A DNA stretch of 52,122 bases, from positions 1-52,122 of the forward strand of contig CACZWD010000010.1 of assembly GCA_902784805.1 (NCBI GenBank), read 5' to 3'. The stretch comes from an uncultured Ruminococcus sp. GTDB lineage: Bacteria; Bacillota; Clostridia; RUG12999. Of this stretch, positions 8,237 to 16,277 are shown piece after piece (within the stretch, counting starts at the first letter, position 1; the number at the start of each line of letters is the position of its first letter). The position numbers and the translations under genes are program-made. The notes under the pieces are model-generated. The model ran no database searches and was not told the DNA's origin. It saw only the letters and a program-made list of their open reading frames with translations.

Positions 8237-8818
8237 ATGGATTGTAAGATTGTCGCGGCAACAAACAATAAAAACAAGCTTCGTGAGTTTAAGGAAATTC
8301 TGTCGCCGCTCGGTTATCAGATTATCAGTCTGAAAGATTTGGGACTCGATATTGAAGTTGAAGAAACGGGCGCAACCTTTGAGGAAAATTCGTTGATTAA
8401 GGCAAAGGCAGTTTTAAAAGCTGCGGGTATGGCAGCGCTTGCGGACGATTCGGGGCTTATGGTTGACGCTTTGAACGGTGAGCCGGGCATATATTCGGCA
8501 AGATACTGCGAAGGCACCGACGCCGACAGAATTAATTTTTTGCTTGAGAAAATGAAGGACGTTCCCGACGAAGAACGTACTGCGCGTTTTGTTTCTGCAA
8601 TAACTCTTATGTTTACGGACGGCGATGTTGTTACGGCAAAGGGAACGTGCGAGGGTAAAATCGCGAAAGCTCCGTCGGGGACAAACGGTTTCGGTTACGA
8701 CCCTGTATTTTATGTCGAAAGCTATGGCAAAACTTTTGCGGAGCTTTCGGCGGAGCAAAAAAACCTTATAAGTCACAGAGGTAACGCGTTGTCTGAGCTT
8801 CAAAAGCAACTTATTTAA
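8237..8818 (+). CDS. rdgB: XTP/dITP pyrophosphatase (RdgB/HAM1 family)
   Basis: 193 residues from ATG 8237. It hydrolyses non-canonical purine triphosphates (dITP, XTP) to monophosphates, keeping them out of DNA. Visible motifs: AATNNKNKLREFKEIL at the N terminus, ADDSGLMVDAL, GIYSARY and the C-terminal SHRGNAL. An earlier in-frame ATG at 8228 overlaps the fakA stop (ATGA) and would add three residues. I prefer 8237 because GGAGG (8222-8226) is then 10 nt away instead of 1. Translational coupling from 8228 remains possible. It is the last gene of the operon. Confidence 0.92.
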   Translation: MDCKIVAATNNKNKLREFKEILSPLGYQIISLKDLGLDIEVEETGATFEENSLIKAKAVLKAAGMAALADDSGLMVDALNGEPGIYSARYCEGTDADRINFLLEKMKDVPDEERTARFVSAITLMFTDGDVVTAKGTCEGKIAKAPSGTNGFGYDPVFYVESYGKTFAELSAEQKNLISHRGNALSELQKQLI

Positions 8819-8896
8819 AAAATACACAATATTGAATATATATTAATTGCACATTTTGTAAAATACGCCAAAAATGAAGAAAATAGTTAAAACAGC

Positions 8897-8925
8897 TTGA
8901 ATTTTTATTCATTTTGGTGTATAAT
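8897..8925 (+). promoter_or_regulatory. Promoter of argG
   Basis: TTGAAT (8897-8902), 17-bp spacer, TATAAT (8920-8925), 32 bp upstream of the argG ATG, which has GGAGGAG upstream. No ARG-box-like palindrome was recognised. Confidence 0.75.
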
Positions 8926-8957
8926 TATTACATAAATTAATTTTTGGAGGAGTTAAA

Positions 8958-10196
8958 ATGGATAAAAGCAAAATAAAAAAAGTAGTGCTCGCTTATTCGG
9001 GTGGGCTTGATACGTCAATTATAATTCCGTGGCTCAAAGAAAACTACAATAACTGTGAAGTTATTGCCGTTTCGGGTAACGTAGGTCAGGCGGACGAGCT
9101 TGAAGGACTTGAGGAAAAAGCGTTAAAGACAGGAGCTTCAAAGCTTTATATAGAGGATTTGACCGACGAGTTTGTAAACGATTATATCATACCGACCGTT
9201 CAGGCGGGCGCAAAATATGAGGAATATATGCTCGGCACATCGTTTGCGCGTCCCATTATTGCGAAAAGGCTTGCCGAAATCGCGGTAAAAGAGGGCGCGG
9301 ACGCTATTTGTCACGGCTGTACGGGGAAAGGCAATGACCAGGTGCGTTTTGAGCTTGCGATAAAGGCTTTTGCGCCGGATATGCCTATTATCGCGCCATG
9401 GAGAGAATGGAGCATTAAATCACGTGAGGAAGAAATCGAGTATGCCGAAGCGCATAATATTCCTCTTAAAATTACCCGTGAAACAAATTATTCAAAAGAC
9501 AAAAATCTTTGGCATTTATCACACGAAGGGCTTGACCTTGAAGATGCGGGAAACGAGCCGCTTTACGAGAAAGACGGCTTTCTTGAAATGGGAGTTTCAC
9601 CCATTAAAGCGCCCGATAAGCCCACGTATATAACAATAGATTTTGAAAAGGGCGCGCCGGTTGCGCTAAATGGCGAAAAGCTTTCCGCAAAAGATATAAT
9701 TCTTAAGCTTAATGAGCTGGGCGGAGCAAACGGAATAGGACTTCTCGATATTGTTGAAAACCGTCTTGTGGGTATGAAATGCAGGGGCGTATATGAAACT
9801 CCGGGCGGAGAAATATTATATTTTGCGCATAATTATCTTGAAACAATTTGTCTTGACAAAATGACGGCGCATAAAAAGCAGGAGCTTGCCGTGACTTTTG
9901 CGGAGCTTGTATATAACGGACAGTGGTACACGCCGCTTCGTGAGGCTCTTTCGGCTTTTGTAGAAAAAACACAGGAGCACGTAACGGGTAAAGTAAAGCT
10001 TAAACTTTACAAGGGTAATATTATAAAAGCGGGTGTTTGGAGCGAATGGTCGCTTTATTCGGAAGAAATAGCAACCTTCGGTGAAGACGAGGTTTATAAT
10101 CAGGCGGATTCCGCGGGCTTCATTAATCTGTACGGGCTTCCTATAAAGGTTCAGGCACAGGTAAATAAAAAAAATTCGGACACTGCTCGGTTTTAA
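8958..10196 (+). CDS. argG: Argininosuccinate synthase
   Basis: 412 residues, the family length. It ligates citrulline and aspartate with ATP in arginine synthesis. The ATP pyrophosphatase P-loop [10 protein letters not shown] is at 11-20. Other conserved stretches are [21 protein letters not shown] and the later RGVYETPGG. It starts at ATG 8958 after GGAGG. No argH lies downstream, although argG-argH pairing is common. A hairpin at 10224-10261 may end the transcript, so this is probably a single-gene unit. Its citrulline source and argininosuccinate lyase must be encoded elsewhere. Confidence 0.97.
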   Translation: MDKSKIKKVVLAYSGGLDTSIIIPWLKENYNNCEVIAVSGNVGQADELEGLEEKALKTGASKLYIEDLTDEFVNDYIIPTVQAGAKYEEYMLGTSFARPIIAKRLAEIAVKEGADAICHGCTGKGNDQVRFELAIKAFAPDMPIIAPWREWSIKSREEEIEYAEAHNIPLKITRETNYSKDKNLWHLSHEGLDLEDAGNEPLYEKDGFLEMGVSPIKAPDKPTYITIDFEKGAPVALNGEKLSAKDIILKLNELGGANGIGLLDIVENRLVGMKCRGVYETPGGEILYFAHNYLETICLDKMTAHKKQELAVTFAELVYNGQWYTPLREALSAFVEKTQEHVTGKVKLKLYKGNIIKAGVWSEWSLYSEEIATFGEDEVYNQADSAGFINLYGLPIKVQAQVNKKNSDTARF

Positions 10197-10223
10197 AAGG
10201 CAAATTTTTAAAGTGGATATGTT

Positions 10224-10261
10224 AAAATTCTTAAAAATACGTCGGTATTTCTAAGAATTTT
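10224..10261 (+). terminator. Hairpin after argG
   Basis: Arms AAAATTCTTA (10224-10233) and TAAGAATTTT (10252-10261) with an inner AAATAC/GTATTT stem. The 3' arm ends in TTTT, but the tract is short, so this is a moderate terminator candidate. Confidence 0.55.
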
Positions 10262-10506
10262 GCTTTGTGTTATAAGAAAATTTGTAAAAACAATTCGTTA
10301 TACGGAATATGCCACAAAAGAGGTTTTTGCAGAAATATGGTGCAAGTTTGCTGATGCAAAAAGCCATTAGGTGTATAAAAAGCCTTTTTCTCATATTTTA
10401 GGCAGGTTCGGATTTAAAAAATACTGCATACACATTTAGTATTATATTTAGAATAAAAACGCTGAAGTGGTTTTTAGCGGTAAATATTGAAAATCAGGTG
10501 ATTATA
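10262..10506 (+). other. Intergenic region upstream of the GGDEF gene
   Basis: About 245 bp without a credible ORF. It holds a loose inverted repeat (GGTTTTTGCA near 10322 and TGCAAAAAGCC near 10360) and a short CGCT/AGCG hairpin just before the gene. I see no canonical promoter and no match to the conserved core of a c-di-GMP riboswitch. Confidence 0.4.
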
Positions 10507-11664
10507 ATGAATTACTATACTTCTATCATTCTTTTATGTTGGCTTTCTTTAATTGCACTCAGTGTTCTTGTGTGGGAAAATAATCGCCTTGGAAAAAAGG
10601 AAAAGAAAACTTTATATATAACCTATATTCTGGTTGCTTTGGCTGCGCTGATGGAGTGGTTGGGAATTCGGCTTAACGGTAATGTCACAACGCCCGTGTG
10701 GATGCTCCGTGCAGTTAAATGTGGGGATTATGTCCTAACGCCTATTGCAGGTGGTACGTTGGTAGGTCACTTTAAAGGTCGTAGCATCTGGAAAAAACTG
10801 ATTTGCGGTGTTCTTGCAGCTAATACGGTGTTTCAGTTTATCGCAGCCTTTACCGGATGGGTGTTGAACATTGATGCGCAAAATCATTATTTTCACGGAT
10901 CGCTGTATGTTGTTTATGTAGCTTTTTATATTCTTTTGATAATCTTAATCGCAATTGAGTTTATTACTTACGGACGTTGCTTTCGCAGGCAGAACAGAAC
11001 ATCACTTTACTCTATTTTGTCTCTCGTGATTGTAGGAATTTTAATGCAGGAACTGTTAGGGAGTGAATACAGGACTGCTTATTTGGGATTGACTTTGGGA
11101 ATGGCGATGATGTTTATTCACATTACTGAGTTTTCTCAACTTACATCGGACGATATGATCCAAGAACAGCGAGTTGTAATCACTACGGACGCAATGACCG
11201 GGGTGTCGAGTCGATATGCATATGCAAAGGCGCTGAAAGATTTGGATTTCTCGGCATCTTTCTCTGCGTGTTTAACGGTTTTTTCTATAGATATCAACGG
11301 CTTAAAATCTGTCAATGACGCACTGGGGCATGCAGCGGGGGATGAGTTAATTTGCGCCGCAGCTGACTGTATCAAGAAGACATTTGAATCGAATGGTATA
11401 TGTTATCGTGTCGGAGGAGACGAGTTTATTGTACTTTCAGAAATGGATAAGGAGCAGGCTCAGAAGGCAATATTACAGTTAAAGAAAAATGCCGCGGCAT
11501 GGCATGGAGAAAAAGTCGGAGCATTGCATTTGGCGGTAGGCTTTGCAGCAAAAATTGACTACCCCGATCTTTCCGGTGAGAAGCTTGTTTCTGTGGCAGA
11601 CAGAGAAATGTATAAGGAGAAAAAAATTTATTATAGGACAATGGGTATAGATAACCGCTTATAA
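10507..11664 (+). CDS. Membrane diguanylate cyclase (GGDEF domain)
   Basis: 385 residues from ATG 10507; AGGTGAT lies 5-7 nt upstream, which argues against a GTG at 10498. About six hydrophobic segments fill residues 1-205, a putative membrane sensor unlike MASE domains I can name. The C-terminal domain has DAMTGVSSRY at its start and an intact GGDEF active site at 303-307, so cyclic-di-GMP synthesis is expected. The four residues at the usual RxxD inhibitory-site position read ESNG, so product inhibition through the I-site is probably absent. It stands alone between argG and a strong terminator, and its codon choice looks less GCG/CTT-biased than its neighbours (impression only), so acquisition by transfer is possible. 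Confidence 0.88.
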   Translation: MNYYTSIILLCWLSLIALSVLVWENNRLGKKEKKTLYITYILVALAALMEWLGIRLNGNVTTPVWMLRAVKCGDYVLTPIAGGTLVGHFKGRSIWKKLICGVLAANTVFQFIAAFTGWVLNIDAQNHYFHGSLYVVYVAFYILLIILIAIEFITYGRCFRRQNRTSLYSILSLVIVGILMQELLGSEYRTAYLGLTLGMAMMFIHITEFSQLTSDDMIQEQRVVITTDAMTGVSSRYAYAKALKDLDFSASFSACLTVFSIDINGLKSVNDALGHAAGDELICAAADCIKKTFESNGICYRVGGDEFIVLSEMDKEQAQKAILQLKKNAAAWHGEKVGALHLAVGFAAKIDYPDLSGEKLVSVADREMYKEKKIYYRTMGIDNRL

Positions 11665-11762
11665 ATGCATTTGCTTATGAAAAACAACCGCTACAAACTT
11701 TTTTGAGATTTTGAGCGTATTTAAGTTATTTTGCTTATTTAGAAAATAAGTTGTTTTTAAGT

Positions 11763-11808
11763 GGGGATGTGACAAAAATATTTTATTTTTTCACATCCCC
11801 ATTTTTTT
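11763..11808 (+). terminator. Strong intrinsic terminator after the GGDEF gene
   Basis: Stem GGGGATGTGA (11763-11772) / TCACATCCCC (11791-11800), extended inward by A-rich and T-rich arms, followed by ATTTTTTT. Confidence 0.9.
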
Positions 11809-11819
11809 AAAAAATAGAC

Positions 11820-11848
11820 TTGACATATTTCATCAGTTATTTTATAAT
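11820..11848 (+). promoter_or_regulatory. Consensus promoter of the DUF3048 lipoprotein gene
   Basis: Perfect TTGACA (11820-11825), 17-bp spacer and perfect TATAAT (11843-11848). The gene starts 32 bp downstream after AGGAG. Matching both hexamers exactly suggests strong constitutive expression. Confidence 0.88.
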
Positions 11849-11880
11849 TTATATATAGACATTTACGTTAGGAGAATAGT

Positions 11881-12912
11881 ATGAAAAAGGAAATAATATC
11901 AGTACTTATACTTTTATCGGTTTTCAGCGCTTTTACAGGCTGCGGTAAAAAGACCGAGGAGGTTGCGGAGGTTAAGGAAAAAATTGAAAAGGTTGAGGAA
12001 GAAAAGCCGGAAGAGATAAGTGAATTTTATAAATTAATGCAAACGGACAGCCGTCCCATTGCCGTAATGATAGATAACGACGAGGCGAAAGCGCGTCCGC
12101 AGCTTGGTCTTGAAAGCGCTTATCTTGTTTATGAAATGACAGTAGAAGGCGGAGCTACAAGGTTTATGGCGCTTTTTAAGGAAGCGGAGCTTGAAAAAAT
12201 CGGTCCCGTGCGTTCCTCAAGACATTATTTTCTTGATTATGTTATTGAAAACGACGCAATTTATGTTCATGCCGGCTGGAGCAATCAGGCGGCACAGGAA
12301 ATATCGTCAAGAAAAATAAACAATATTAACGGGCTGTATGAAAATATTTTCTGGAGAGATTATACGTACGACAAAACGTGGCACAACCTTTATACGGGGC
12401 TTGATAAGGCGAAGGAGCTTGCCGAAAAGAAAGGCTACAGGCTTAAATCCGATGAGAAAACGTTTAAATATTATAAAACTGATATTGTACCCGAAGGCAA
12501 GGACGGCAGGGCGCTTGATATTCCATATACAAATTTTTACAAGGTACGGTTTGAATATGATGAAAATGAGCATATGTACAGACGTTTTGTAAACGGAGCG
12601 CCTCATATGTCCCAGACCGGAGAAGGGTTGAGCGCAAAAAACATAATTGTATATGCGCTTGAAGATGTTCCGTTAAATGATGGTATTTACGCTCCGAGAA
12701 GAGATATTCTGAATGTTGGCAGCGGGGAAGGCTGGTATTTGACCGAAGGAAAGGCGCTGCCTATAAAATGGACAAAAAAAGACCGTTCGGCAAAAACCGA
12801 ATATACGCTTGAAAATGGGAAAGAGCTTATACTCAATCCCGGTAACACATACATACAAATAGCAACAAAATTAACAGGCTATAAGGTCGATTTTGGAGAA
12901 AGCGAACAATAA
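11881..12912 (+). CDS. DUF3048 (YerB-like) lipoprotein
   Basis: 343 residues. Lipoprotein signal with lipobox FTGC (Cys about 21), then a charged Glu/Lys linker. The DUF3048 domain follows, recognisable by RPIAVMIDNDEAKARPQ, VYEMTVEGGATRFMALF, IGPVRSSRHYFLDY and a C-terminal half ending in GNTYIQI. B. subtilis YerB is the named relative, and its biochemical role is unknown. The protein should sit on the outer face of the membrane. It is a single-gene unit with a perfect consensus promoter. Confidence 0.9.
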   Translation: MKKEIISVLILLSVFSAFTGCGKKTEEVAEVKEKIEKVEEEKPEEISEFYKLMQTDSRPIAVMIDNDEAKARPQLGLESAYLVYEMTVEGGATRFMALFKEAELEKIGPVRSSRHYFLDYVIENDAIYVHAGWSNQAAQEISSRKINNINGLYENIFWRDYTYDKTWHNLYTGLDKAKELAEKKGYRLKSDEKTFKYYKTDIVPEGKDGRALDIPYTNFYKVRFEYDENEHMYRRFVNGAPHMSQTGEGLSAKNIIVYALEDVPLNDGIYAPRRDILNVGSGEGWYLTEGKALPIKWTKKDRSAKTEYTLENGKELILNPGNTYIQIATKLTGYKVDFGESEQ

Positions 12913-12924
12913 TCGGAAAAAAAA

Positions 12925-12978
12925 TTTTAATTGCGGTACATTTGGCAATATATTGCAGCATATGTACCGCAATTAAAA
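12925..12978 (-). terminator. Long-stem terminator of the yneA-like gene, possibly bidirectional
   Basis: Perfect 17-bp arms TTTTAATTGCGGTACAT (12925-12941) and ATGTACCGCAATTAAAA (12962-12978), with an inner GCAAT/ATTGC hairpin. On the minus strand the stem runs into TTTTTTTT. It lies between two converging genes and may also stop the plus-strand transcript. Confidence 0.85.
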
Positions 12979-12989
12979 ATGATTGGGGG

Positions 12990-13325
12990 CTATTTAAGTG
13001 TATATTTTGCGGGAATTTCGAGAGTTTGACCCGCGTAAACCTCGGAACTGTTAAGCTTGTTTTGCTTGATAATATCATTTACAATTACACGGGTATCGGT
13101 TTTGCCGCCTTCAATCTCCTGCGCGATTGACCAAAGTGTATCGCCGCTCAATACTGTGACGGTTTCGCACTGCTCGTATGCGGATAATGCAGAGTTATCC
13201 TTGTTGAGCACCGTCATTGTACCGAATACACAGCTGAAAATTAAAAACGCTGACAGCAAAAACTTAACAATATTAAACTTTATTCTTTTTTTGTTAGAGT
13301 GAATAATAACTACCATATCATACAC
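12990..13325 (-). CDS. LysM cell-division suppressor, YneA-like (SOS-controlled)
   Basis: 111 residues. A short basic N terminus and one membrane segment (about 19-42) precede a LysM domain (about 55-107: VTVLSGDTLWSIAQEI to GQTLEIP). YneA of B. subtilis has this architecture, is divergent from lexA, and delays septation during the SOS response. All three points hold here. The promoter at 13381-13409 has a LexA box within its spacer. Start ATG 13325 follows GAAAGG. Identity rests on context plus domain layout, because LysM itself is generic. Confidence 0.85.
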   Translation of the reverse strand: MYDMVVIIHSNKKRIKFNIVKFLLSAFLIFSCVFGTMTVLNKDNSALSAYEQCETVTVLSGDTLWSIAQEIEGGKTDTRVIVNDIIKQNKLNSSEVYAGQTLEIPAKYTLK

Positions 13326-13361
13326 AACCTTTCAAAAATCAAATGCGAAAATCTGTTCTCC

Positions 13362-13373
13362 GAACTTTTGTTC
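13362..13373. promoter_or_regulatory. LexA (SOS) box 1
   Basis: GAACTTTTGTTC, an exact match to the Gram-positive LexA consensus GAACnnnnGTTC. It lies just downstream of the yneA-like promoter -10, in the transcribed leader. Confidence 0.9.
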
Positions 13374-13380
13374 TGTTTTA

Positions 13381-13409
13381 ATTATAACAGAACATTTGTT
13401 CTTTGTCAA
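13381..13409 (-). promoter_or_regulatory. Promoter of the yneA-like gene
   Basis: On the minus strand TTGACA (13404-13409), 17-bp spacer, TATAAT (13381-13386), both hexamers perfect, with TGT before the -10. The spacer contains LexA box 2, so repressor binding would directly block RNA polymerase. Confidence 0.9.
13390..13401. promoter_or_regulatory. LexA (SOS) box 2
   Basis: GAACATTTGTTC, an exact match to the consensus. It occupies most of the spacer of the minus-strand yneA-like promoter. Confidence 0.92.
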
Positions 13410-13439
13410 GTGTTTTTTGAAATTTTTTTAAAAAAAATA

Positions 13440-13451
13440 GAACAAATGTTT
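13440..13451. promoter_or_regulatory. LexA (SOS) box 3, one mismatch
   Basis: GAACAAATGTTT has one mismatch to GAACnnnnGTTC. Its last two bases are the first two of the lexA -35 hexamer, which fits weaker autoregulation of lexA. Confidence 0.75.
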
Positions 13452-13478
13452 GACAAACTCCAAAAAATGTGGTAAAAT
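13450..13478 (+). promoter_or_regulatory. Promoter of lexA
   Basis: TTGACA (13450-13455), 17-bp spacer ending TGG, TAAAAT (13473-13478). It overlaps LexA box 3. Confidence 0.88.
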
Positions 13479-13517
13479 ATACCTGTCAAGTAAAAAAAGA
13501 GAGGGAGATTATGCGAT

Positions 13518-14171
13518 ATGTCAAGAAAAAATGAAAGTATGAAAACAGACATTCTTAATTATATTGCCGAACATACCGAGCAGTACGGCTATCCGCCTTC
13601 TGTTCGTGAAATTTGTACGAAAGTAGGTTTAAGCTCACCGTCAACCGTACACGGTTATCTCGCACGTATGGAAAAGGAAGGGCTTATTGAAAGGGATTCC
13701 ACAAAAACGAGAGCCATAAGAGTAAAAAATGAAGACTCAAAAATAAAAAATGTCAGTAAAAAAGTTATAGATAAATCGGAAATCGGCGTTGAAGAATACA
13801 TTGAAGTGCCTGTTGTCGGCAATGTCGCGGCAGGTATGCCCATAACGGCGCAGGAACAGGTTACGGATGTTTTTCCGCTTCCGTCACGTTTCACGAAAAA
13901 ATCCGCCGAAACATTTATGCTTAAAGTTAAAGGCGACAGTATGATAAACGCCGGTATTTTTGACGGCGACCTTGTAATCGTTTCAAGGCAGGAAACTGCT
14001 TCAAACGGCGAAATTGTGGTTGCGCTTGTTGATGACAGCGCAACGGTTAAGACCTTTTATAATGATAACGGCGTTATCAGGCTTCAGCCGGAAAACGACA
14101 GTATGGAGCCTATTTATCCCGAAAATATTTCTGTTATCGGAAAAGTTATCGGTCTTTTCAGAACTATGTAA
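13518..14171 (+). CDS. lexA: SOS repressor LexA
   Basis: 217 residues. N-terminal winged helix (1-68: YGYPPSVREICTKVGLSSPSTVHGYL), a linker, and an S24 self-cleavage domain with the Ala105-Gly106 scissile bond in VAAGMP, catalytic Ser141 (KGDSMINAGI) and Lys178 (ATVKTFY). RecA filaments on single-stranded DNA trigger self-cleavage and derepress SOS genes. Start ATG 13518 follows GAGGGAG; an ATG at 13511 is out of frame. The three boxes upstream show control of itself and of the divergent yneA-like gene. The linker is slightly longer than in many LexA proteins. Confidence 0.97.
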   Translation: MSRKNESMKTDILNYIAEHTEQYGYPPSVREICTKVGLSSPSTVHGYLARMEKEGLIERDSTKTRAIRVKNEDSKIKNVSKKVIDKSEIGVEEYIEVPVVGNVAAGMPITAQEQVTDVFPLPSRFTKKSAETFMLKVKGDSMINAGIFDGDLVIVSRQETASNGEIVVALVDDSATVKTFYNDNGVIRLQPENDSMEPIYPENISVIGKVIGLFRTM

Positions 14172-14195
14172 TTTATATCCGCGGAGGGATTTTAA

Positions 14196-15257
14196 TTGGC
14201 AAATTTTAAAGCATTTTTAAAAAGAAAAAATATTGAGTTTTCGGTCAAACGTTATGGAATTGACGCGCTCAGCGCAATGGCGCAGGGGCTTTTTGCGTCA
14301 CTTCTTATAGGCACCATTATTTCAACGCTCGGCACTCAGCTTAAAATTGAAATTTTAAATACAATAGGCTCGTACGCGAAAGCGGCAACGGGTCCCGCAA
14401 TGGCTGTTTCGGTTGCGCTTGCTCTTAAAGCGCCGCCGCTTGTACTCTTTTCGATGGTTGCGGTCGGTATATCGGCTAATGAGCTTGGAGGTGCGGGCGG
14501 TCCGCTTGCCGTTCTTTTTGTGTCAATAATCGCTTCCGAATTTGGTAAAGCGGTTAGCAAAGAAACAAAAATTGATATTATCGTTACACCGTTTATTACA
14601 ATAGCGGCAGGAGTTTTGCTTTCGGTAAGCTGCGCTCCGTATATAGGCAAAGCGGCAAGCTGGGTTGGAAATATAATTATGTGGGCAACGGAACAGCAGC
14701 CGTTTTTAATGGGGATACTTGTTTCGGCTACCGTCGGTATTGCTCTTACCCTTCCCATAAGCTCCGCCGCAATATGCGCGGCGTTAAGCCTTACCGGTCT
14801 CGCGGGCGGGGCTGCTCTTGCAGGCTGCTGCGCGCAAATGGTAGGCTTTGCGGTTATGAGCTTTAAGGAAAATAAATGGGGCGGGCTTTTGTCGCAGGGA
14901 ATAGGAACAAGTATGCTGCAAATGGGCAATATTGTGAAAAACCCAAAAATATGGATTGCTCCGATAGTTACTTCTGCGATAACGGGTCCGGTTGCCACCT
15001 GTATTTTTAAATTAAAAATGAACGGCGCGGCAATTGCTTCAGGTATGGGAACCTGCGGGCTTGTCGGACAGATAGGCGTTTATACCGGCTGGGTTAATGA
15101 TATTGCAAACGGCAGCAAAGCCGCCATAACGGCTTTCGACTGGATAGGGCTTGTTATGATATCATTTATTTTGCCTGCGGTGCTTACATATATTTTTGGT
15201 GAAATATCAAGAAAAATCGGCTGGATAAAGGAAAATGACTTGAAGCTTGATGTGTAA
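14196..15257 (+). CDS. PTS EIIC-like membrane transporter (PTS_EIIC_2 type)
   Basis: 353 residues, TTG start at 14196 behind GGAGGG. About ten hydrophobic segments with glycine/alanine-rich loops (GPAMAVSVALALKAPPLVLFSM, ANELGGAGGPLAVLF, SAAICAALSLTGLAGGAALAGC, SGMGTCGLVGQIG) resemble the stand-alone PTS_EIIC_2 family. Those proteins are annotated as PTS IIC subunits but usually lack adjacent IIA/IIB partners, as here, so the true substrate and energy coupling are unknown. It lies 24 bp after lexA on the same strand and may be read from the lexA promoter, which is functionally odd. Confidence 0.75.
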   Translation: MANFKAFLKRKNIEFSVKRYGIDALSAMAQGLFASLLIGTIISTLGTQLKIEILNTIGSYAKAATGPAMAVSVALALKAPPLVLFSMVAVGISANELGGAGGPLAVLFVSIIASEFGKAVSKETKIDIIVTPFITIAAGVLLSVSCAPYIGKAASWVGNIIMWATEQQPFLMGILVSATVGIALTLPISSAAICAALSLTGLAGGAALAGCCAQMVGFAVMSFKENKWGGLLSQGIGTSMLQMGNIVKNPKIWIAPIVTSAITGPVATCIFKLKMNGAAIASGMGTCGLVGQIGVYTGWVNDIANGSKAAITAFDWIGLVMISFILPAVLTYIFGEISRKIGWIKENDLKLDV

Positions 15258-15287
15258 ACGGTTTTTAGCTTGAAACAGTATAATAAA

Positions 15288-15327
15288 ATGGGCTGTAACA
15301 AAAAGATTTCATTTTGTTGCAGCCCAT
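15288..15327. terminator. Bidirectional terminator between the PTS-like gene and ftsY
   Basis: 16-bp arms ATGGGCTGTAACAAAA (15288-15303) and TTTTGTTGCAGCCCAT (15312-15327) with one mismatch. On the minus strand it is followed by TTTTATT, which suits termination of ftsY. It sits between converging genes. Confidence 0.82.
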
Positions 15328-15355
15328 TGATATTATTGAAAAAAACCGAAACGGC

Positions 15356-16261
15356 TTAAAACAAAGCCTTTACAAAGTCATCAGCGTTAAAATCCTGCAT
15401 ATCGTCAATGCCTTCTCCCACGCCTATATATTTTACGGGAAGCCGCTGTTCGTTGCATATCGCGATAACAACGCCGCCCTTTGCCGTACCGTCAAGCTTT
15501 GTTAAAATAATGCCGTCAATTTCGGCAATTTCTCCAAAAAGCTTTGCCTGTGAAAGCGCGTTTTGCCCTGTTGTGGCGTCAAGTACAAGAAGTGTTTGTT
15601 TTGAAGCGTCGGGCGCTTCGCGGTCAACAATTTTAAGGATTTTTTTAAGCTCCTCCATAAGATTTTTCTTGTTATGAAGCCTGCCTGCGGTATCTACAAT
15701 AAGTACATCGGCATTTCTTGCCTTTGCGGCGGATACAGCGTCAAAAACAACCGAACCGGGGTCGGAGCCTTCATCGTGCTTTATTATATCGACACCGGAG
15801 CGCTCAGCCCACACCATAAGCTGGTCGATTGCCGCGGCTCTGAAAGTATCTGCCGCGGCAAGCATAACTTTTTTTCCTTCGCTTTTAAACTTGTTCGCGA
15901 GCTTGCCGATAGAGGTTGTTTTGCCTACGCCGTTTACGCCTATAACCAAAATAACTTTAAGACCGCTTCGGTTTTCATCTTCTGAAATATTTTCATTCAT
16001 AAGCTCGGCAATTATTTCGCGAAGCTTTACGGAAAGCTCCTCGCTTTCCGTGATTTTTTCTTTTTTCGCGGCGTCACGCAGTCTGTCTATTATTTCAACC
16101 GAGGTTTGTACGCCGACATCCGCTTCAATAAGCGCTTCTTCAAGCTCATCAAAAAGCTCATCGTCAACCCTTTTAAAAACCTTCAAAACGCCGTCAACCT
16201 TTTCGTTAAACGAATCCTTTGTTTTTTTAAGCCCTTCTTTAAGTTTATCAAAAAATCCCAT
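15356..16261 (-). CDS. ftsY: Signal recognition particle receptor FtsY
   Basis: 301 residues from ATG 16261 ([15 protein letters not shown], the typical short Gram-positive start). The open frame continues to 16303, but that part is the end of smc. A helical N domain is followed by the SRP GTPase G domain with [39 protein letters not shown] and a C-terminal [10 protein letters not shown]. It docks SRP-ribosome complexes at the membrane by reciprocal GTP hydrolysis with Ffh. AAAGGA starts right after the smc stop, 16 bp from the start, so the pair forms one transcript. Confidence 0.96.
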   Translation of the reverse strand: MGFFDKLKEGLKKTKDSFNEKVDGVLKVFKRVDDELFDELEEALIEADVGVQTSVEIIDRLRDAAKKEKITESEELSVKLREIIAELMNENISEDENRSGLKVILVIGVNGVGKTTSIGKLANKFKSEGKKVMLAAADTFRAAAIDQLMVWAERSGVDIIKHDEGSDPGSVVFDAVSAAKARNADVLIVDTAGRLHNKKNLMEELKKILKIVDREAPDASKQTLLVLDATTGQNALSQAKLFGEIAEIDGIILTKLDGTAKGGVVIAICNEQRLPVKYIGVGEGIDDMQDFNADDFVKALF

Positions 16262-16277
16262 TTTCCAAAAATCCTTT

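Noticed and set aside
10262..10506. c-di-GMP riboswitch before the GGDEF gene
   Set aside because: No GEMM core sequence and no convincing paired aptamer; only loose repeats.
14336..14998. 220-codon minus-strand frame opposite the PTS-like gene
   Set aside because: Low-complexity Ala/Pro/Thr translation that mirrors the membrane protein codons; no start signals.
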